Shown here: one piece after another, positions 58,591 through 64,000 of the stretch | How positions within the stretch are numbered: position 1 is the first letter of the stretch | Layout: each line of letters starts with the position of its first letter | Origin: Lachnospiraceae bacterium | Lineage (GTDB): Bacteria > Bacillota > Clostridia > Lachnospirales > Lachnospiraceae | DNA length: 64,000 nucleotides | Assembly: GCA_910574965.1 (NCBI GenBank) | Contig: CAJTDB010000003.1 | Location: forward strand, 1-64,000 | Direction of reading: 5' to 3' | Translations under genes and position numbers: made by a program | Notes under the pieces: model-generated | Told to the model about the DNA's origin: nothing | The model's database searches: none | What the model saw: the letters and a program-made list of their open reading frames with translations, nothing else

Positions 58591-60075
58591 TTAAAATCGT
58601 CCCCAGGCCACTGCCCGCAAAATCTCCATCAAAGGCTCCGAATACAATCCGAACACCAGTACTGCTGCTGCAAAAAGCAGGAGAGGCAGTTTCATCTCCC
58701 AGTTGGGATCTGTGATCCCCTCCGCGGATCCTTCTTCCTGCCCCTGATCCTGATCCGGGAACCAGGCCCGGACCGCCGCTGTCATAACATACACTGCCGT
58801 CATAAGCGCGGAATACAAAAGCACAGCTACCGCTCCATAGGCAAACGGATAACTTTGTCCCGTTTCCATAGCAGACAGTGCGATGTTCCATTTACTGATA
58901 AATCCGGCAAACAACGGGATTCCCGTCAAAGACAGGCCGAAAACCACAAAAGTGCCGAATACGACCGGCATTCGTCTTCCCAGTCCTTTCAGCTCGTCAA
59001 CATATTTCCTGCCGCTCTGGTGCAGCACCGCCCCGGCGCAGAAAAACGCTCCGATTTTCATAACAGCATGAAAGACCAGATGGCTCATGCCCGCCAGAAA
59101 GCCGAGAGGACTCATCATAGACACTCCCAGCAGAATATAGGACAGATTGCTCACCGTAGAAAATGCCAGTCTTCTCTTAAAATGCGTCTCTCTTACGGCC
59201 ATGGTAGAACCGTAGAGAATACTGACCATCGCAATCCCCATGACTGCCAGATGCACCCAGGTTCCCCGGAGCATTTCCACATTAAAACAGTAATAGGTCA
59301 GACGCATAACCGCAAAGGCACCGGATTTGACCACCGCCACCGCATGCAGCAGGGCTGTCACCGGCGTAGGCGCCACGGATGCCTTCGGCAGCCATCCCTG
59401 GAACGGAAAGACTGCCGCCTTCACTCCAAAGCCCACAAAAGCCAGCAGATAGATCACAAGCACGGTCTGTAAGTTGTCTCCGACGACCCCCGGATCCAGC
59501 ACGCCGCCTAAGATAAAGTCCGTCGTCTCTCCAAATAAGATGACAAAGATCAGCGAGATAAATGCAAACGCCGCTCCTCCAATGGAATAGTACAAGTACG
59601 TACGGCTGGCGTGAAGGGCCTTGCGGGTCATGGGATGCATGACCAGATATACGGACACCAGTGTCAAAAGCTCATAAAACAGGTACATTGTCACCAGGTT
59701 TTTTGCCATAGCGATGCCCAGTGTTACCCCGTAGGTCATGGTGTAAAAGGCAAAAAAGCTGGTGGTGCGCTCTTCATGACGCATATATTCAAATGCATAC
59801 AAAGTGGCCAGCGGCCAAAGCACTGCAAGCAGACAGGTGAACACGCTGCCCAAACCGTCCAGCCGAAGAGCAAAATCCATATTTCCGGTCAGATGAAACA
59901 TGGTAAATCCATCCGCCGGCCTCTGTATCACACAGAGAACAGCCAATATGGAGGTTAAAAGTACCAAAAGCTCTAAAAAGAGGTTTCTTTGTCTCTCCGG
60001 CAAATGCAGAAGAGGCATCAGCGCTCCCCCCAGAATCGGAAGAACAACCGGAAGGATCAAATAGACACTGCTCAT
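58591..60075 (-). CDS. Mrp/complex-I-like antiporter subunit (494 aa)
   Basis: A proton_antipo_M protein with about 14 helices. Key motifs are FYELLTLVSVYLVMHP (acidic residue in helix 5), VGFGVKAAVFPFQGWLPKAS (Lys in helix 7) and TPVTALLHAVAVVKSGAFAV (Lys in helix 8). It ends in a degenerate last helix with VFGLYSEPLMEILR. Gaps of 15 and 27 bp separate it from its neighbours. NuoM/MrpD-like. Confidence 0.88.
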   Translation of the reverse strand: MSSVYLILPVVLPILGGALMPLLHLPERQRNLFLELLVLLTSILAVLCVIQRPADGFTMFHLTGNMDFALRLDGLGSVFTCLLAVLWPLATLYAFEYMRHEERTTSFFAFYTMTYGVTLGIAMAKNLVTMYLFYELLTLVSVYLVMHPMTRKALHASRTYLYYSIGGAAFAFISLIFVILFGETTDFILGGVLDPGVVGDNLQTVLVIYLLAFVGFGVKAAVFPFQGWLPKASVAPTPVTALLHAVAVVKSGAFAVMRLTYYCFNVEMLRGTWVHLAVMGIAMVSILYGSTMAVRETHFKRRLAFSTVSNLSYILLGVSMMSPLGFLAGMSHLVFHAVMKIGAFFCAGAVLHQSGRKYVDELKGLGRRMPVVFGTFVVFGLSLTGIPLFAGFISKWNIALSAMETGQSYPFAYGAVAVLLYSALMTAVYVMTAAVRAWFPDQDQGQEEGSAEGITDPNWEMKLPLLLFAAAVLVFGLYSEPLMEILRAVAWGRF

Positions 60076-60090
60076 ACCTTTCCTCCTCCC

Positions 60091-61578
60091 CTAGAAGACT
60101 CCTGCTGCCAGTTGCTGAAGATATCCCATAAATCCCCCTGGAAACATGCCAAAGAGCACCGCAGCCACCGTAAAAAGGATCATAGGCACAGTCATCAGAA
60201 GATTCGGCTCTTTCTTCGTAAGCTTTCCATAATCGTATTCTGCCCCTGGAAAGAACGCCTTTATAGATATCGGCAGCAAATATCCCGCCGTCAGCATCGC
60301 ACTCAGAAGAAGGACCACCGGCCCAAACCAGGAATAAAAGTCGATTCCGCTCCCAAGTGACCCTTCTGCCAGATACCATTTACTGATAAATCCGCTGGTA
60401 GGCGGGATTCCCACCAAGGTCACGGAAACCAGCGTAAAACACCACATGGTCACCGGCATCTCTTTGCCGATTCCTCCAAGCTCCGACACGGTCTTCTTTC
60501 CGGTCTTGTAAATGACGGCGCCCGCCGCAAGAAACAGACAGTTTTTTACCACACTGTGAAATACAAAATGCGACAGCGCTCCCATCATGCCGCTTTCATT
60601 CAGCACCGAAAGCCCAAACATAATATAAGATACCTGGCTCACGGTCGAATAGGCCAGACGTTTTTTTAATAGCTGCTCTTTGTATGCCATCATGGAACCC
60701 ATAAAAACGGTCAGAAGCGCCAGCGTCATCCATGCATACTGCACCCAGGTTCCCCGGATCACATCGGCCCCTATGGTATAGAAGATCACACGAATCACCG
60801 CTAAAATGCCGGATTTTGTAATGATACCGGACAGCACTGCGCTGGCCGGCGCCGGAGCCACCGGATGCGCCGTCGGAAGCCAGCCATGCATGGGAAACAT
60901 GCCCGCCTTGGTGCCAAATCCAATCACAATCAGCAAAAGGGCAAAAAGCGTCATGCCGTAAGTCCCCTGATAAGAGGAGAGCCGAAGCAGGCTTCCCCCC
61001 GGACAGAAATCACTGCCTGCCCCATTGGCATACAGATAAAAGATTCCGAACAGCGCCATAAAAGCACCTGCTATGGAGTAAAACAGATATTTCAGACCTG
61101 CCATAACGGCCTCATGACTTAAATTGTGAAGCACCATGGGCAGAGACGTCAGCGTCATCATCTCAAAGAACAAATACAGGGTAATCAGATTTCCCGCATG
61201 GTCCAGCGCCACCAGAACTCCCATAACGATCAGATAAAACCCAAAATACCGGTCCTCCTGTTCCTCGTGCTTCATATATTCAAAAGAGAACACGCCTCCG
61301 AGCACCCAGGCCGCCATGGTCATCCCTGCAAACAGTCTCGTCAAATCGTCCATACACATACGGATCTCCAGCGTATCCGTCAGTTTCCAGAACACCAGTT
61401 CGTAGTCTTCTCCCGCCATCAAACAGATCACCAGGGCTGAAGTGACCGCCATGACCAGAAAAATCAGAAGACATTTCAGTCTCCGGTTCTGCATCCGGCC
61501 CTGACAAAAGAGCAGAAAAAGCCCGGACAGTATGGGAAGCAGAATCGCTGCCCCAAGCAAATACACAACACTCATCAT
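60091..61578 (-). CDS. Mrp/complex-I-like antiporter subunit (495 aa)
   Basis: A further proton_antipo_M protein: FFEMMTLTSLPMVLHN, VIGFGTKAGMFPMHGWLPTA and APASAVLSGIITKSGILAVI carry the ion-path residues. Two ATGs stand at the start (61578 and 61575); the second is better spaced from AGGAG. It is most like the 717-aa subunit in the VAPAPASA region. A 107-bp gap with a large hairpin separates it from the preceding gene. Confidence 0.88.
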   Translation of the reverse strand: MMSVVYLLGAAILLPILSGLFLLFCQGRMQNRRLKCLLIFLVMAVTSALVICLMAGEDYELVFWKLTDTLEIRMCMDDLTRLFAGMTMAAWVLGGVFSFEYMKHEEQEDRYFGFYLIVMGVLVALDHAGNLITLYLFFEMMTLTSLPMVLHNLSHEAVMAGLKYLFYSIAGAFMALFGIFYLYANGAGSDFCPGGSLLRLSSYQGTYGMTLFALLLIVIGFGTKAGMFPMHGWLPTAHPVAPAPASAVLSGIITKSGILAVIRVIFYTIGADVIRGTWVQYAWMTLALLTVFMGSMMAYKEQLLKKRLAYSTVSQVSYIMFGLSVLNESGMMGALSHFVFHSVVKNCLFLAAGAVIYKTGKKTVSELGGIGKEMPVTMWCFTLVSVTLVGIPPTSGFISKWYLAEGSLGSGIDFYSWFGPVVLLLSAMLTAGYLLPISIKAFFPGAEYDYGKLTKKEPNLLMTVPMILFTVAAVLFGMFPGGFMGYLQQLAAGVF

Positions 61579-61650
61579 ACTTTCTCCTATTTATCGTCGC
61601 TGCGCGACAGCACTGAAGAGTAAAGTCGCTTCAGCACACATGGAAGTTCT

Positions 61651-61681
61651 GCATCTGTCCGGACAGTCTCCGGACAGATGC
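61651..61681. repeat. Perfect 13-bp hairpin inside the antiporter operon
   Basis: GCATCTGTCCGGA (61651-61663) / TCCGGACAGATGC (61669-61681) with a CAGTC loop. It resembles the cdd-deoB hairpin at 52911. On the operon strand no T-run follows, so it probably protects or processes the mRNA rather than ending it. Confidence 0.65.
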
Positions 61682-61685
61682 TGTT

Positions 61686-63185
61686 TTATGCAAACATCCC
61701 GATCCCTGTCTGAATCAGATCGGTAATTGGCTGCGACATCATACCCATGGCAAAATTCAAAAAGATCAGCCATAAAAGTGCAAAAGCCACTCCGACAGAC
61801 ACATGAACATGTACGTGTTCATATTCTTTTGGTATTTCCACCGGCGTATAGATCCGTACAACCGTATGCAGGAAATAGACTGCGTTCAATATGGTGCTGA
61901 CTGCCAGAACGATCAGTGTAACCAGCACTTTTTTAGGGCCTGCTCCCAGGGCTGCTGTGGCGAACAGCAGTTTGGATATAAAGCCTGCCAGCATGGGAAT
62001 ACCGACCATGGACAGACTTCCCACCAGAAAAGCGGCGCCAGCTAAGGGACTGCGAAATGCCGCTCCCTGAAGCGCTGTAAAAACCCGCTTCCGGCCGGAT
62101 GCATCATTTAAGCCTTTGGCGGACAGAAAGAGCAGAGATTTGGTAACGGCATGGGTCAGTATATGAAAAACAGCCGCTACCATCCCGGCCTCTGTGGCCA
62201 GTCCGATGCCCATATATACATATCCGATCTGGGCCACCGAAGAATAGGCAATCATTTTATAGATGTCCTTTGCCATAATCGCACTTACCGATCCCATAAC
62301 CATGCCGATCAGCCCGAATACAAACAGCACATTGACAATCTTGCTGTTGACAATGTTGTCAAAACCGATGACTCTGTAAAAAATCTTAATAAGCAGAATG
62401 ATATAGCTTTTGGACACCAGGCTTGACAAAATCGAACTGCTTGAGATGGTCGAATAGCCATAGGCATCCGGCATCCAGGAATGGAACGGATACAGACCGC
62501 TCTTAATGGCCAGCCCTACCGTAATAAAACTGATGATTACCAGAAGCGGAATACTATACTCCCCTGCATATACCAGCTCCGTCATGACCGCATGTGCATT
62601 TTCCATAAGCAGATGCCCGGTAATATCATAGAGCATGGCCAGTCCGATCAGAAACAGACCGGAACCGATAAGGCTCATAACCATATACCGTGTGGCCGCA
62701 ATCAGAGAACGCCCGCTCCTTCGAATCATAATCATCCCGCAGGCGGCGATGGTATTGATCTCCACAAACACATACCCGGTAAACAGGTCATTGGTATAGA
62801 TGATGGCCAGAAGCGAACTTAGAAGCAGATCCACCAGGATAAAATACAGATTGATCTTCGTGTCATCGATATTCCGGAAAATATGGTCCATCCCTCCGAT
62901 CAGGGAAAAAAGCATGACCAGGGAAAACACAGAAGCCATCAGAGCCTCCAGCACGCCTGCACGAATCTCATTGCCCCAGGGGGCTGGAAATCTGCCCATG
63001 GTATATACAAAACTGCTGCCTGCGGACATAACATGCCAGAGCGTCCAAAGGGACATAAACGACACCAGTGTCACTGCCGCCAATGTCACATATCTGGCAT
63101 GTTTTCCTTTCATGGGTGTGGACAGGATGCCGGCTGCCATACACAGCACAATGGAAAAGCACGGGAAATTCTGTACAAAGCTCAT
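61686..63185 (-). CDS. Mrp/complex-I-like antiporter subunit (NuoN/MrpD type, 499 aa)
   Basis: The first of the four large antiporter subunits. The ATG at 63185 overlaps the MnhC-like stop by 4 bp. Motifs are FTGYVFVEINTIAACGMIMI (acidic residue), VGLAIKSGLYPFHSWMPDAY (Lys) and SSSSILSSLVSKSYIILLIK (Lys). It ends with EHVHVHVSVGVAF followed by one more membrane helix. Confidence 0.88.
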   Translation of the reverse strand: MSFVQNFPCFSIVLCMAAGILSTPMKGKHARYVTLAAVTLVSFMSLWTLWHVMSAGSSFVYTMGRFPAPWGNEIRAGVLEALMASVFSLVMLFSLIGGMDHIFRNIDDTKINLYFILVDLLLSSLLAIIYTNDLFTGYVFVEINTIAACGMIMIRRSGRSLIAATRYMVMSLIGSGLFLIGLAMLYDITGHLLMENAHAVMTELVYAGEYSIPLLVIISFITVGLAIKSGLYPFHSWMPDAYGYSTISSSSILSSLVSKSYIILLIKIFYRVIGFDNIVNSKIVNVLFVFGLIGMVMGSVSAIMAKDIYKMIAYSSVAQIGYVYMGIGLATEAGMVAAVFHILTHAVTKSLLFLSAKGLNDASGRKRVFTALQGAAFRSPLAGAAFLVGSLSMVGIPMLAGFISKLLFATAALGAGPKKVLVTLIVLAVSTILNAVYFLHTVVRIYTPVEIPKEYEHVHVHVSVGVAFALLWLIFLNFAMGMMSQPITDLIQTGIGMFA

Positions 63186-63559
63186 GAGCGCTCCTCCTTC
63201 TGCATCCGAATCAGAATCTCATCCAGATCCAGAGAATGATACTTGCGGTACAGACGAATGGTCAGTGCCAGCATCAGTGCCGTAACGCTTACAGACACGA
63301 CGATTCCCGTCAGCACCAGACCGCTGGGAATCGGATTGATATAAGCTTCTGCATCCAGCACCCCGTTTTCCACAATGGGCGCCGCCCGCCCGTCCACATA
63401 TCCCATAGCCGCCAGAAACAGATAAACCGCTGTATCCATAATATTCAGCCCGATGATTTTCTTAATCATATTTCTGTGAAGGAGCAGTGTGGTAAACCCG
63501 ATGCCGAACAGAATCACTGCCGCTACCTCGTCCGCATTGGCCAGAAGATTCGGTCCCAT
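63182..63559 (-). CDS. MnhC/MrpC (NuoK-like) subunit
   Basis: A 125-aa protein with three membrane helices. The start at 63559 has GGAGG upstream and touches the stop of the MnhB-like gene. AAVILFGIGFTTLLLHRNMI is the first helix region, and IGLNIMDTAVYLFLAAMGYV has the helix-2 pattern of NuoK/MrpC. INPIPSGLVLTGIVVSVSVT is the third helix with the conserved DP/PxxxALxLTxIVI-like element. It forms the small ion-channel part of Mrp-like complexes. Confidence 0.9.
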   Translation of the reverse strand: MGPNLLANADEVAAVILFGIGFTTLLLHRNMIKKIIGLNIMDTAVYLFLAAMGYVDGRAAPIVENGVLDAEAYINPIPSGLVLTGIVVSVSVTALMLALTIRLYRKYHSLDLDEILIRMQKEERS

Positions 63560-64000
63560 TACATACCTCCTCTCCGGAACAGAGCGAAAAACGCATACAT
63601 GGTGCACGCTACCTCTAATCCCACGAAAATATTAATCGGAAGAATCATGCCGCTGCTTAAGATATCCCCCGGCGTTCCAAGGGGAATGCGGTTCTGGATC
63701 TCATTGGCTCCGGTATAGAAATAATAAATCATTGTTATGCTGTACAGAGACAGCGCCCCTACTTTCACCGCATCATAAGTTTTCTCATTAAAAAATCTCT
63801 GGGTCTTATGAAAGCCAAAGGTCGTCACATAGAGAATCAGACCGGCCCCCATCATGGCACCGCCCGAAAATCCTCCGCCTGGGGACAGATGCCCGTTCAA
63901 TATAATGTACGCTCCGTACAGGAAGATGACCGGTACCAGAATCAGCGTGATTTTCTGCAGGATGGCGTCCGGTTTCGGCTCGTATTTCCAGTCCGTCTCC
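63559..64000 (-). CDS. MnhB/MrpB subunit (partial, start outside window)
   Basis: The open frame enters from the right edge (ETDWKYEPKPDAILQKITLI) and ends at 63559. The MrpB signature is clear: YGAYIILNGHLSPGGGFSGG, followed by further membrane helices. Only the first codons are missing from view. MnhB is part of the small-subunit module of Mrp antiporters and of Mrp-linked respiratory complexes. The rest of the operon should lie to the right of the window. Confidence 0.88.
   Translation of the reverse strand, partial: ETDWKYEPKPDAILQKITLILVPVIFLYGAYIILNGHLSPGGGFSGGAMMGAGLILYVTTFGFHKTQRFFNEKTYDAVKVGALSLYSITMIYYFYTGANEIQNRIPLGTPGDILSSGMILPINIFVGLEVACTMYAFFALFRRGGM

Overview
The window looks like a low-to-mid GC Firmicute chromosome, most likely Lachnospiraceae/Clostridia. 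The pointers are strong AGGAGG-type ribosome sites, GTG and TTG starts, the families present (DUF5049, SprA-like, the ICE 'virulence' protein, large serine recombinases), an anaerobe-type radical SAM protein and Mrp/complex-I-like antiporter genes. No rRNA, tRNA or CRISPR array was recognised.

Layout. (1) 1-2.3 kb: two nearly identical tandem copies of an AAA-ATPase/PD-(D/E)XK gene; the left copy runs off the window. (2) 2.4-23.6 kb: an accessory, mobile-element-like region. It holds a sigma-like regulator, a 10-bp-phased repeat array, two paralogous surface proteins of DUF11 type (6.0-7.3 and 21.5-22.8 kb), two adjacent large serine recombinases, an amidoligase / gamma-glutamylcyclotransferase cassette, a Replic_Relax protein with a TraG/HerA-type coupling ATPase, an MT-A70 methyltransferase, an Xre repressor and a short tyrosine recombinase. 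No relaxase or type IV secretion ATPase is visible, so the element is mobilizable or decayed. (3) 23.9-24.7 kb: debris of a chromosomal operon, a frameshifted YCII gene and a WYL regulator lacking its N-terminus, abutting the next region.

(4) 24.7-50.7 kb: the main item of interest, a 20-gene minus-strand operon driven by a perfect TTGACA-N17-TATAAT promoter (50760-50788), with gaps of 0-100 bp and several 4-bp ATGA overlaps. In transcription order it encodes a Ser/Thr kinase, a vWA protein with a DPFG-repeat tail, a 463-aa protein, two more vWA proteins, a PP2C phosphatase with a coiled-coil tail, a coiled-coil protein, a zinc-ribbon/FHA-like protein, a radical SAM protein, a Clp/Hsp100 ATPase, a membrane pseudokinase, two small helical proteins, a HerA-like ATPase, a HExxH metalloprotease, a 52-aa protein, an FtsK/EssC-like ATPase, an FHA-like protein, a GrpE-like protein and a lid-less DnaK-like protein. 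The kinase + PP2C + vWA core resembles the TerY-P triad described in Ter-type stress systems. Its combination with two translocase ATPases, Hsp70/GrpE, Clp, radical SAM and a protease is unusual. I infer a phosphorylation-controlled secretion, conflict or stress machine.

(5) 50.9-64 kb: ordinary chromosome on the minus strand: a SprA-like protein, a pyrimidine nucleoside salvage operon (udp-cdd-deoB), a GNAT acetyltransferase, a MATE exporter, and an Mrp/complex-I-like membrane antiporter operon whose MnhB-like gene leaves the window at the right edge.
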